Shown here piece by piece: positions 50,153-58,437 of a stretch of DNA of 64,000 nt. The stretch's first letter is position 1; the number at the start of each line of letters is the position of its first letter. The stretch covers positions 1-64,000 of the forward strand of contig UQZR01000012.1 of assembly GCA_900545585.1 (NCBI GenBank), given 5' to 3'. The position numbers and the translations under genes were made by a program. This DNA is from an uncultured Eubacteriales bacterium (GTDB lineage: Bacteria; Bacillota; Clostridia; Oscillospirales; Oscillospiraceae). The notes below the pieces were generated by a model. That model searched no databases and was not told where the DNA came from. It worked only from the letters and a program-made list of their open reading frames with translations.

Positions 50153-50317
50153 ATGGCAGATCACAAAGCGATGTATCTGGCGGCGATGGATGCCATGGAG
50201 CAGGCCGTCCAGCTACTGGCGGAAGCGCAGCAGAAGTGCGAGGATCTGTATGTGGAGACAAGCGGCGAGGGGCCGGTGGTGCTGCCATGGAAACAGAAAG
50301 AAATTGCCAAAGAGTGA
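50153..50317 (+). CDS. small protein of unknown function, module 2
   Basis: A 54-residue protein (ATG 50153, with GGGGGTG upstream) sharing the pattern MADxxxMYxxAxDAxxxAxxLLxEAQxxCExxY with the product at 49213-49383. It has a different C-terminal tail (SGEGPVVLPWKQKEIAKE). It is divergent from an XRE regulator and ends at the second copy of the 60-bp repeat. The function is unknown. The repeated pairing with a DNA-binding protein suggests a regulated module. Confidence 0.7.
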   Translation: MADHKAMYLAAMDAMEQAVQLLAEAQQKCEDLYVETSGEGPVVLPWKQKEIAKE

Positions 50318-50375
50318 CAACAAAATGTATAATACGACAGAAAAATCACCCTGCGTAGCGGATACGCAGGGTGAT
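50316..50375. repeat. 60-bp perfect direct repeat, second copy, terminator of prfB
   Basis: Identical to 49784-49843. Its hairpin, read on the minus strand, ends in TTTTTC just downstream of prfB; on the plus strand it can end the module 2 transcript. Confidence 0.88.
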
Positions 50376-50408
50376 TTTGGGTGGCAGAGGTTCGTAAGCG
50401 CAGGGAAC

Positions 50409-51533
50409 TTACTTCTTGATCTCGCCGTTGGCGGCGGCGGTGAGGTAGGCGTTGATAAAGCCGTCGATGTCGCCGTCCATCACGGCCTGGATGTTGCCCA
50501 TCTCATAGCCGGTGCGGGTGTCCTTGGCCAGGGTGTAGGGCATGAACACGTAGGAGCGGATCTGGCTGCCCCACTCGATCTTCATCTGGACGCCCTTCAG
50601 GTCGCTGATCTTCTCGGCATGCTGCTGCAGCTTCAGCTCCGCCAGCTTGGCCCGCAGCATCTTCATGGCGTTGTCGCGGTTCTGGAACTGGCTGCGCTCC
50701 GTCTGGCAGAACACCACGATACCGGTGGGCAGGTGGGTCAGGCGGACGGCAGAGGAGGTCTTGTTGATGTGCTGGCCGCCGGCACCGGAGGAGCGGCAGG
50801 CCTGCATCTCAATGTCCTCGGGCCGGATCTCGATCTCGCTGTCATCCTCCAGCTCCGGCATGACCTCCAGCGCGGCAAAGCTGGTTTGGCGGCGGGCATT
50901 GGCGTCGAAGGGGCTGACGCGGACCAGACGGTGGACGCCATTCTCACTTTTCAGGTAGCCGTAGGCGTTCTCGCCCTCGATGAGGATGGTGGCGGACTTG
51001 ATGCCCGCCTCGTCGCCGGCCTCGTAGTCCATGAGCTGGTAGGTGTAGCCGTGGCGCTCGGCCCAGCGGGTATACATGCGGTAGAGCATCTCGGTCCAGT
51101 CCTGCGCCTCGGTGCCGCCGGCACCGGCGTGGAAGGTGAGGATGGCGTTGTTGCCGTCATACTCGCCGGACAGCAGGGCGGCCAGACGGCGCTCGCTGAT
51201 CTCCTTTTCCAACGTGTTGTAGCCCTCCACCACGTCGTCCAGCTGGGAGGGATCGTCCTCCTCCTGTGCCATTTCGCACAGGGTCAGAGTGTCCTCCCAC
51301 TCGGACACCAGCTTGTCGTGCTTTTTGATCTTGTTTTCCAGACGCTTGACCTGACGGCTCACCTGCTGGCTGCGCTCCAGGTCGTTCCAGAAGCCGTCCT
51401 GCTCCGTCTCCTTCTGGAGCTCGGCCAGCTCCTCGCGGGCCTTGGGGATGCCCAGCGCCTTCTCCAGCTCGCCCAGAGTGGGCTCCAGCGCCAGCAGCTT
51501 CTGCTTATACTCGTCATATTCAATAACGGCCAT
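50409..51533 (-). CDS. prfB: peptide chain release factor 2
   Basis: RF2 ends translation at UGA and UAA. The 374-residue protein has an N-terminal coiled domain, the stop-codon-reading tripeptide SPF (207-209) and the catalytic GGQ (252-254) in SGAGGQHINKT. The frame is continuous from ATG 51533, which has AAGGAGA upstream. The programmed +1 frameshift near codon 25 that regulates prfB in many bacteria is absent. The 60-bp repeat provides the terminator. Confidence 0.95.
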   Translation of the reverse strand: MAVIEYDEYKQKLLALEPTLGELEKALGIPKAREELAELQKETEQDGFWNDLERSQQVSRQVKRLENKIKKHDKLVSEWEDTLTLCEMAQEEDDPSQLDDVVEGYNTLEKEISERRLAALLSGEYDGNNAILTFHAGAGGTEAQDWTEMLYRMYTRWAERHGYTYQLMDYEAGDEAGIKSATILIEGENAYGYLKSENGVHRLVRVSPFDANARRQTSFAALEVMPELEDDSEIEIRPEDIEMQACRSSGAGGQHINKTSSAVRLTHLPTGIVVFCQTERSQFQNRDNAMKMLRAKLAELKLQQHAEKISDLKGVQMKIEWGSQIRSYVFMPYTLAKDTRTGYEMGNIQAVMDGDIDGFINAYLTAAANGEIKK

Positions 51534-51570
51534 ATATCGTATCTCCTTATGCTGTAAATTTCCTTAGCCT

Positions 51571-51847
51571 TACCATCTATCGACAAGGGCAGACGCGGTT
51601 TTGACGGGCAGAAATGCGCCCACACTGCGTCAAGTCCCCTGGCAATACGTCAGTATTCCCCGCGGGCCTTTTCTTGTTTGGACACATTTCTGCTCCGGCA
51701 AAACTGCTTTGCACCTGTCGGCGATGGATATTCGAGGGATCGTTGGCTTTTGAGCCGCAGGCGGGCGCGCGCCCGCCAAGGCGAAAAGGGCAAAAAGCGC
51801 CGGAAAGACGCGCAGACAGGCGCGCTTGCCCTTGTGGATAGATGGTA
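51571..51847. repeat. MITE-like element with 27-bp terminal inverted repeats
   Basis: The ends TACCATCTATCgACAAGGGCA (51571) and TGCCCTTGTgGATAGATGGTA (ending 51847) are inverted repeats with one mismatch over the first 21 bases, and they extend further to CGCG. The outermost TA at both ends would fit a TA target site. The 277-bp interior has no gene. Confidence 0.72.
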
Positions 51848-51942
51848 CTATTATAACAAAAAACAGGTATTTGTAAAGGGGGCAGTCTTGCCGTGGGAGA
51901 GGGGATGTGGTAAGATAGGGCGCAGAAAGCGAGGGATGACGG

Positions 51943-52320
51943 ATGCGTATCGCACTGGCGCAGATGAAAAATCAGGGGAGCGTGGAGGCCAACCTGAATC
52001 AGAGCATCGAATGGATGCGGGAGGCCGCGGAGCATGGGGCTGACCTGATCCTGTTTCCGGAGGTGCAGCTGACGGAGTTTTTCCCGCAGTATCAGGGGCA
52101 GGATGTGCGGAGGTACCGGCTGGGGCTGGAGTCGCCGGAGGTGCAGGCGTTCCGAAAGGCCAGCAGAGAGTGGAACATCTGGGCATCGCCCAACGTCTAT
52201 CTGGAGGAGAACGGAAAGGCATATGACGCAAGTCTGCTCATCGGGGCGGACGGGCAGCCTGCGCCGGAACGGGGCGGAGACCGGGACGGGGGAGCGCCGA
52301 AAGTCTTTCCGGAAAATTAA
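51943..52320 (+). pseudogene. truncated nitrilase/carbon-nitrogen hydrolase
   Basis: The first ~105 codons match the N-terminus of a carbon-nitrogen hydrolase: MRIALAQMKNQGSVEANLNQ and ILFPEVQLTEFFP, which contains the catalytic Glu. After DASLLIGADG the frame turns into unrelated Gly/Arg/Pro sequence and stops. Family members need about 270 residues, including the catalytic Lys and Cys, which are missing here. A deletion near 52255 probably removed the rest. Confidence 0.75.
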
Positions 52321-52447
52321 CTGCTTTGTTACAATTTGGCACTTTTCCTTTGGGGCGGTTTGTACTATAATACGTAGTCGGGAAAGTCTGCCCTTCCCGC
52401 CGCAGGCAAGGGGCCTGCGCAGAGAAAAATGATTGAGGAGAGCTTTT

Positions 52448-52906
52448 ATGAAACGTATCATTTCGATGCTGCTTGCCGTGATGTCCGTGGCAGCACTGAC
52501 CGCCTGCGGCCAGCAGAAGGACACCGCAGTGGACGCCCAGGGCCTGGCCAAGGCGCTGGTGGAGAAGGTATCCTTTGAATCCGAGCTGACCGCTATTTCC
52601 GACGAGGAGCTGGGCTACTACTTCCAGCTGCCCGAGGGCTGCACGGCGGCGGCCTATATGTCCTCCGGCTCCACAGCCGAGGAGGTGTTCGTCATCCAGT
52701 GCAAGAGCGGCGACGACGCGGCGGCGCTGCGGGCGTCCATGCAGGAGTTTCTGGACAGCCAGAAAACCGAGATGGAGCGGTATCTGCCCGCCGAGGTGGA
52801 CCGCATCAACAGCGCGATCTTTGAGACCTACGGCACCTGCGTGGTGCTGTGCGTCAGTTCCGACACCGACACGGCCCGCAGCGTCATCAAGGAGTATGTG
52901 AAGTGA
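52448..52906 (+). CDS. DUF4358 lipoprotein
   Basis: A 152-residue predicted lipoprotein with signal MKRIISMLLAVMSVAALTAC (lipobox LTAC, Cys20). The body matches what I recall of DUF4358 (LAKALVEKVSFESEL, VFVIQCKSGDDAAAL). ATG 52448 is preceded by GAGGAGAG. It overlaps the next gene by 4 bp (GTGA). Such lipoproteins commonly head gene groups with DHHW and MBOAT proteins, so a role in a surface-polymer modification system is likely. The molecular function is unknown. Confidence 0.8.
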   Translation: MKRIISMLLAVMSVAALTACGQQKDTAVDAQGLAKALVEKVSFESELTAISDEELGYYFQLPEGCTAAAYMSSGSTAEEVFVIQCKSGDDAAALRASMQEFLDSQKTEMERYLPAEVDRINSAIFETYGTCVVLCVSSDTDTARSVIKEYVK

Positions 52907-54123
52907 GCGGTCGGAGATACAGCGGACGGCACTATCGCCGCCGCAGAAGTCCCGTGCCGGGGATCCTGCTGCTGATCGTGGCGGCGGCGCTGGTGCTGGG
53001 GGCGCTGGCCATCTTTACGGATGTGTTCAAGAAGGACAGGCCCGCCGACAGGGCGGACGACCCCGCAGTGACCCAGCCCGACGATACGCAGAAGCCCGAC
53101 GATGCCAAGCAGCCCTCCGGCGGCGCCGACGGGCAGGACGGCCAGACCGGCGGCGATACCCAGCAGCCGGATAACAGCGGCAGTCAGACCGGCAGCAAGA
53201 CGCTGGATACCATCACCACCGACGCCACGCCCTACCAGTCCGGCGGCGTGTATATCGTGGGGGATACCGGCTTTGAGATGTACAACTATGTGGACAGCCT
53301 GGCCAAGAACTACGGCGAGATCGTGACCTCCGTAGCCGATCAGCTGTCCGGCGTCAGCACGGTGTACGCGCTGGCGGTGCCGCTGTCCAGCGGCATCACG
53401 CTGCCGGATGCGCTGTACAGCGATATTCCGGGCAGCGATCAGGCTCAGGCGGAGAAGGATATTCTGGCCGCTATGGGGAAGAATGTGAAAACGGTGCCCC
53501 TTCACGATGTGATGATGTCTCACCGCGGGGAGTATATCTATTTCCGCACCGACCACCACTGGACGGGGCTGGGCGCGTACTACGCCTACCGCGAGTTCTG
53601 CGGCGCCAAGGGCGTGACGCCCCACGCGCTGTCGGAGTATGAGGTCAGCCAGTACGACGGGTTCCTGGGCTCGTTCTACAACGACGGCGGGAAGCCCGAC
53701 GCCATGAAGAACAACCCCGACGTGGTGACGGCGTACCATCCCATCAGCACCGAGGCGCGGATGCAGTACGGCAAGTCCGACAGCGACCTGACCGCCGGCA
53801 AGATCATCTATGACGAGTCCGAGGCATCGGCGGGCCTGAAGTACGGCGCGTTCATCATGGGCGACAACCCCTACACCGTGATCAGCAACCCCGACCTGTC
53901 CGACGGGTCCAGCTGCGTGGTGGTGAAGGAGTCCTTCGGCAACGCCTTCGTGCCGTTCCTGGTGGATCACTATCAGACGGTGTACGTCATCGACTACCGC
54001 TATTACAGCGGCAGCGTGGTGGATTTTGCCAAGACCAATAAGGTCACAGACGTCATCTTCGTCAACAACCTGTCCGCCATCCGCGGCAGCTATCAGATGG
54101 GCAAGCTGGCGGGCGTCAAGTAA
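52903..54123 (+). CDS. DHHW-family membrane-anchored protein 1
   Basis: A 406-residue protein with a basic N-terminus, one membrane anchor (about 17-38), a low-complexity Asp/Gln/Gly linker (about 45-100) and an extracellular domain. TDHHWTGLGAYYAYREF carries the DHHW motif (217-220), the mark of a family related to AlgX/AlgJ-type SGNH acyltransferases. VVKESFGNAFVPFLVDHY holds the nucleophile-like Ser region. GTG 52903 overlaps the upstream stop and has AAGGAG 8 bp before it. It probably transfers or removes acyl groups on an extracellular glycan with the MBOAT protein next door. Confidence 0.82.
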   Translation: MSGRRYSGRHYRRRRSPVPGILLLIVAAALVLGALAIFTDVFKKDRPADRADDPAVTQPDDTQKPDDAKQPSGGADGQDGQTGGDTQQPDNSGSQTGSKTLDTITTDATPYQSGGVYIVGDTGFEMYNYVDSLAKNYGEIVTSVADQLSGVSTVYALAVPLSSGITLPDALYSDIPGSDQAQAEKDILAAMGKNVKTVPLHDVMMSHRGEYIYFRTDHHWTGLGAYYAYREFCGAKGVTPHALSEYEVSQYDGFLGSFYNDGGKPDAMKNNPDVVTAYHPISTEARMQYGKSDSDLTAGKIIYDESEASAGLKYGAFIMGDNPYTVISNPDLSDGSSCVVVKESFGNAFVPFLVDHYQTVYVIDYRYYSGSVVDFAKTNKVTDVIFVNNLSAIRGSYQMGKLAGVK

Positions 54124-54144
54124 CGCAGGCAAGCATACATAAAG

Positions 54145-54172
54145 ATGGGGCAGGTCCGCCTGCCCCATTTTT
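54145..54172 (+). terminator. hairpin between DHHW 1 and MBOAT genes
   Basis: A 10-bp stem ATGGGGCAGG/CCTGCCCCAT with a TCCG loop and a T-run. It would reduce, but need not abolish, read-through. Confidence 0.75.
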
Positions 54173-54198
54173 CGACTATCGAGCAAAGGAGCCGACAC

Positions 54199-55602
54199 AT
54201 GGTTTTCAGCAGTACCACGTTCCTGCTGGCGTTTCTGCCGCTGGTGGGCATCCTGTACTTCATCTGCCCCAGAAAGCTGCGCAACGCGCTGCTGCTGGTG
54301 TTCAGCCTGCTGTTCTACGGCTGGGGCGAGCCAAAATATATCCTCATCATGCTGTTCTCCACGGTGTTCGACTACTGCAACGGCCTGGCCATCGGACACT
54401 TCCGCGCCGTGGGGAAGCCCAAGGGCGCCAAGGCGGTGCTGGTGGTGTCCGTGGTGGGCAACCTGAGCATTCTGGGATTCTTCAAGTATACGGATTTCGC
54501 CATCACCAATCTCAACGGTCTGCTGGGTACAGCTATCCCCGCGCTGGGGCTGCTGCTGCCCATCGGCATCTCGTTCTACACGTTCCAGACCATGAGCTAT
54601 ACCATCGACGTGTACCGGGGACTGGTGCCGCCCCAGCGGAACATCATCGATTTCAGCGCCTATGTGACGCTGTTCCCTCAGCTCATCGCGGGGCCCATCG
54701 TCCAGTACAAGACGGTGGCCGCCGATCTGGAGAACCGGAACCGCGAGTCGCTGGCAGGGGCCAGCGCCGGTATGCAGCGGTTCGTCATCGGCCTGGGCAA
54801 GAAGGTGCTGCTGGCCAACCAGATGGGCGCCGTGTGGGAGGAGATCGCGGCCATGTCCGCGCCCTCCGTGGTCACGGCGTGGCTGGGGGCGCTGGCATTT
54901 ACGTTCCAGATCTATTTCGATTTCTCCGGCTATTCCGATATGGCCATCGGCCTGGGCAGACTGTTCGGCTTCCGGTTCCTGGAGAACTTCAACTATCCCT
55001 ATGAGTCCCGCACCGTGACGGAGTTCTGGCGGCGGTGGCACATCAGCCTGTCCACCTGGTTCCGCGAGTACGTCTATATCCCGCTGGGCGGCAACCGGAA
55101 GGGACTGGGGCGGCAGCTGCTGAATATCGCCATCGTGTGGTTCCTCACCGGACTGTGGCACGGGGCCAGCTGGAACTTCGTGCTGTGGGGTGTGTACTAC
55201 GCCGTGCTGCTGCTGCTGGAAAAGACGTTCCTGCTGCAATGGCTGGATCGTGTACCCGCCGTGGTGGGGCATATCTATACCTGCCTGTGCTTTATCCTGG
55301 GCTGGGTGCTGTTTGCCATCACGGACTTCGGGAAGCTGGGGGCCTATCTGGGCCACATGTTCTCCGGCGCATTCTTCGACAGCGGCGCGGCCTATCTGCT
55401 GCGGAGTTTCTGGCTGGTGCTGGTGCTGGCGGTCATCGGCTGCACGTCCCTGCCCAAGCAGCTGTGGGACCGGTGGGAGAAGGGCATGAAGCCCGCCGTG
55501 TCCGATGGGCTTCGCACCGTGTGGATGGTGCTGGTGCTGCTGGTGTCCGTGGCGTTTCTGGTGGGCGACAGCTACAACCCGTTTTTGTATTTCCGGTTCT
55601 GA
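54199..55602 (+). CDS. MBOAT-family O-acyltransferase (AlgI/DltB-like)
   Basis: A 467-residue polytopic membrane protein with about ten hydrophobic segments. It has the family signatures WRRWHISLSTWFREYVYIPLGG and FLTGLWHGASWNF with the catalytic His321. MBOAT proteins of this type pass acyl groups, usually acetyl, across the membrane for glycan O-acylation. ATG 54199 has AAAGGAG upstream. It lies between two DHHW genes, which are the likely extracellular partners. Confidence 0.92.
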   Translation: MVFSSTTFLLAFLPLVGILYFICPRKLRNALLLVFSLLFYGWGEPKYILIMLFSTVFDYCNGLAIGHFRAVGKPKGAKAVLVVSVVGNLSILGFFKYTDFAITNLNGLLGTAIPALGLLLPIGISFYTFQTMSYTIDVYRGLVPPQRNIIDFSAYVTLFPQLIAGPIVQYKTVAADLENRNRESLAGASAGMQRFVIGLGKKVLLANQMGAVWEEIAAMSAPSVVTAWLGALAFTFQIYFDFSGYSDMAIGLGRLFGFRFLENFNYPYESRTVTEFWRRWHISLSTWFREYVYIPLGGNRKGLGRQLLNIAIVWFLTGLWHGASWNFVLWGVYYAVLLLLEKTFLLQWLDRVPAVVGHIYTCLCFILGWVLFAITDFGKLGAYLGHMFSGAFFDSGAAYLLRSFWLVLVLAVIGCTSLPKQLWDRWEKGMKPAVSDGLRTVWMVLVLLVSVAFLVGDSYNPFLYFRF

Positions 55603-55614
55603 GGAGGGGCGAAC

Positions 55615-56715
55615 ATGAAACGAAATATGTTGGCCCCGCTTATCGCCATCTGTGTCATTTTGCTGGGGCTGTCGGTGGGGAGCTTCTTCTTCACGCCGGA
55701 TCGGGCTTTTTCCGAGAATGAGAACCGCTATCTCCAGACCACGCCGGAGCTGACGGCGGACAATGTGCTGTCCGGCAAGTTTATGACGGAGGTGGAGAAC
55801 TACACCAGCGACCAGATCCTGCTGCGGGACTTCTGGACCGGCGCACGCTCCGCCCTTCAGCGGCTGGAGGGGCGGCAGGACATCAGCGGCACATATCTGG
55901 GAGCGGATGGCCGCTACTTTGCCAAGGTGACGGACGATACCTTCAACTGGGACAACTATCAGAAGAATCTGGCGGCGGTGGAGACGTTTTTCGCCGCCAA
56001 CGACGGTAAGAACTGCACGGCGCTGATCGTGCCCAGCCCCGCCGGTGTGCTGCGGGACAGTCTGCCCGAGGACGCGCCGTATTACGACGAGGACAGGGCG
56101 TTTGCCATGCTAGAGGAGCGTCTGGGGACGGCGTTTGCCGATGCGCGTCAGGCGCTGGCCGGTGTGGCCGACCCCTACTACCATACGGATCACCACTGGA
56201 CCACGGCGGGAGCACAGGCGGCCTACCATATCTGGGCGGAGGCCACGGGGCACACCGCCCGCAGCTATGAGCCGGTGCAGGCCACGGACCGGTTCCGCGG
56301 GACGCTGTACTCCAAGGTGCTGCTGCCGGACAGCGTGTACGACCAGGTGGACTACTGCCCCGACATCACCATCGAGTCCGCCGACTGCGACGGGACGGTG
56401 ACGGATTCGCTGTACGATCTGGCGGCACTGGAGAAGAAGGACAAGTACGAGCTGTTTTTAGGCGGCAACTACGCCAAGGCGGTGCTTCGCACCGGCGTGG
56501 AGAACGGGAAGCACCTGCTGCTCGTCAAGGACTCGTTTGCCAACAGCCTTGTGCCGTTCCTGTGCGGCGACTACGAGACCATCACCATGGTGGACCTGCG
56601 GTACTGCCGCGAGAAGATACAGCCGCTGGCCGATGAGGCCGACGATGTGCTGGTGCTGTACGAGATCACCAACTTCGCCGCCGACGGCAATCTGTTCAAG
56701 CTGAATCTGAAATGA
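55615..56715 (+). CDS. DHHW-family membrane-anchored protein 2
   Basis: A 366-residue protein with an N-terminal anchor (about 7-26) and an extracellular domain opening with AFSENENRYLQTTPELT, a typical DHHW-family start. HTDHHWTTAGAQAAYHIW carries the motif at 192-195, and LLVKDSFANSLVPFL the Ser region. It starts 12 bp after the MBOAT gene, with GAGGAGGGG upstream. It differs from DHHW 1 in lacking the low-complexity linker, so the two may act on different acceptors or at different steps. Confidence 0.85.
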   Translation: MKRNMLAPLIAICVILLGLSVGSFFFTPDRAFSENENRYLQTTPELTADNVLSGKFMTEVENYTSDQILLRDFWTGARSALQRLEGRQDISGTYLGADGRYFAKVTDDTFNWDNYQKNLAAVETFFAANDGKNCTALIVPSPAGVLRDSLPEDAPYYDEDRAFAMLEERLGTAFADARQALAGVADPYYHTDHHWTTAGAQAAYHIWAEATGHTARSYEPVQATDRFRGTLYSKVLLPDSVYDQVDYCPDITIESADCDGTVTDSLYDLAALEKKDKYELFLGGNYAKAVLRTGVENGKHLLLVKDSFANSLVPFLCGDYETITMVDLRYCREKIQPLADEADDVLVLYEITNFAADGNLFKLNLK

Positions 56716-56718
56716 GGC

Positions 56719-56756
56719 AAAAAAAGATGACCGCCATATGCGGTCATCTTTTTTTG
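56719..56756. terminator. bidirectional terminator after DHHW 2
   Basis: A perfect stem AAAAAAGATGACCGC/GCGGTCATCTTTTTT with a CATAT loop lies between convergent genes. Confidence 0.9.
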
Positions 56757-56761
56757 TTGTC

Positions 56762-57649
56762 TCAGAAGTCCACCACGCCGTCCAGTACCCGGAGGTCGTA
56801 GGGCTCGAACACCACCTTGCGGTAGGCGTCCACGTCCATCTTCACGCCGGTCCAGTCGCTGTGGATGTCGCCGTTCTGCTTGATGAGGATGTCGTACAGA
56901 ATGTCATAGGTCACGCCGTCCTCGCCGGTCTCCACGATGGTGGAGTAGGGCAGGGTCTTGTGGTACGTCATGTGCAGGCCCTTGTATACAAAGTGGAAGC
57001 CGTTGCGCATGCGGCAGCCGTCCAGACCCTTGTAGGTGAACAGGCGCTTCAGGTCCTGCAGGATCTTGTCATTGTCCTCCTCATACAGGTTCTCCGGCGT
57101 GGTCTCGGTGTAGTCGTAGCGGAACTGGATGGGGATGTTGTAGGGCAGGAAGCGCTCCACATAGGCAGGGAGCTTGTCCGCCGGATAGTGCTTGTAGAGC
57201 ACGCAGTTGATGCGGGTGGGGCAGGCAATTTTGCCCAGGATCTCATCAGGGCTCTCCTCCACGTAGTGTACCAGGTGGCGGGAGATGTTCATGCAGGTGA
57301 TCTTGTGCTTGTTCCGCTCCGTAAAGGCCAGCATCTCGTCAAAGGTGGTGGTCTCCTGGGCGGGGAAGGTGGTGTTGATATACACCTTGTGGGTGGTAGG
57401 AATGGCGTCCAGCATCTGCTGCAGCGCGTTCAGGTCCGCCAGCGGCTCGCCGCCGGTGAATACAAAGTCGCAGCGGGGTGTGATAGCGTCCATGGTGCGG
57501 ATGCTGGCGATGATCTTCTCCAGACTGAAGCCGGTGCAGTCCGCGTATTCCTGTTTGTTGATGCAGAAGGGGCAGTGATTCTGACAGTCGTAGGGGACGA
57601 ACACCGTTACCGTGGCGCCGCCCTCCCGCGTTTTATAAGGGTGGGTCAT
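56762..57649 (-). CDS. radical SAM protein of unknown substrate
   Basis: A 295-residue radical SAM enzyme. CQNHCPFC (Cys22, Cys26 and Cys29) is the [4Fe-4S] CxxxCxxC motif, and FTGGEPLAD is the SAM-binding GGE motif. VYINTTFPAQ and MNISRHLVHYVE lie along the barrel. There is no C-terminal SPASM cysteine cluster. It is monocistronic, convergent with the acylation cluster, so no functional link is implied. It resembles stand-alone radical SAM proteins of gut Firmicutes. Confidence 0.85.
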   Translation of the reverse strand: MTHPYKTREGGATVTVFVPYDCQNHCPFCINKQEYADCTGFSLEKIIASIRTMDAITPRCDFVFTGGEPLADLNALQQMLDAIPTTHKVYINTTFPAQETTTFDEMLAFTERNKHKITCMNISRHLVHYVEESPDEILGKIACPTRINCVLYKHYPADKLPAYVERFLPYNIPIQFRYDYTETTPENLYEEDNDKILQDLKRLFTYKGLDGCRMRNGFHFVYKGLHMTYHKTLPYSTIVETGEDGVTYDILYDILIKQNGDIHSDWTGVKMDVDAYRKVVFEPYDLRVLDGVVDF

Positions 57650-57757
57650 GTCTCTGATAACCTCTCATGTGTGAATGTACGCAGAATATTGTATACCCAA
57701 TAGGGGGGAAAAGCAAGGAAAAGATATGGAAATCCTCGTTTTTCTCTTAACGATGCC

Positions 57758-58318
57758 TTAAAATGCGCTGTCGCGCAGCTCCTGACGGATGGCGGCGAAG
57801 GCCGCGTCCTCCCCCCGCTCCTTCAGCAGCAGGAGCCAGCGGTCCAGCAGCGCCGCGGTGTCCGCGTGCATGAAGCGGCTGGCATCCGTGCGGGAGAGGT
57901 CCTTGGAACGCTGATAGTAGTCGTAGGGCGAGGCGTCGGTATACCGGTCGCCCTGGTAGACGCGGCAGGCGGCGATGCGGTCGCAGAACATCTCGGCCAC
58001 GTACTTCTTCGGCATCTTGCAGCCGCCGATGTAGATGGTGCCGTCCTCGCGGCGGCAGTAATCGATCCAGTATTCGAAGTGGTGGCGGTTGCGGCCCTTG
58101 TGGTGCAGCCAGGCCAGACTGACGCCGTTTTCCAGGCGCTCCTGATCGTTGGGGCTGCGCCAGCCCTGATAGTATTTGCAGCCGCGCCAGAATTCCGTGG
58201 GGCTGTATTTGGAGAGGTCGTGGGTCAGGCCCTGCCACACCAGACCCAGCTTCAGGCAATAGCGGCGGACCAGCCGGCGGTGGCGATTCACGGTATGGAG
58301 ATGGGCGCGGAACTGCAT
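57758..58318 (-). CDS. DUF5662-family protein
   Basis: A 186-residue soluble protein starting at ATG 58318 behind AGGAGGC. The motifs HDLSKYSPTEF and WLHHKGRNRHHFEYW, with further histidines and acidic residues, match what I recall of DUF5662. The His/Asp pattern suggests a metal site like that of HD-domain hydrolases. The length is usual. No neighbour suggests a pathway. Confidence 0.75.
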   Translation of the reverse strand: MQFRAHLHTVNRHRRLVRRYCLKLGLVWQGLTHDLSKYSPTEFWRGCKYYQGWRSPNDQERLENGVSLAWLHHKGRNRHHFEYWIDYCRREDGTIYIGGCKMPKKYVAEMFCDRIAACRVYQGDRYTDASPYDYYQRSKDLSRTDASRFMHADTAALLDRWLLLLKERGEDAAFAAIRQELRDSAF

Positions 58319-58437
58319 GGGACAGCCTCCTTTAGGGTAGTAGCGCCAGTATAGCACATTCCGGCGAAAAAGCCCAGCAAAAAAATGGGCGGCATAAGTT
58401 TTTCCCTGCGCGGCAGACTAAACACGAGGTGAGGAAC

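Noticed and set aside
49784..50375. Possible CRISPR or short tandem array from the 60-bp repeats
   Set aside because: Only two copies, and the space between them holds two genes.
51577..52551. 324-codon minus-strand open frame across the MITE-like element
   Set aside because: It runs through inverted repeats and opposite the nitrilase fragment. The composition is Pro/Arg rich and there is no start site.
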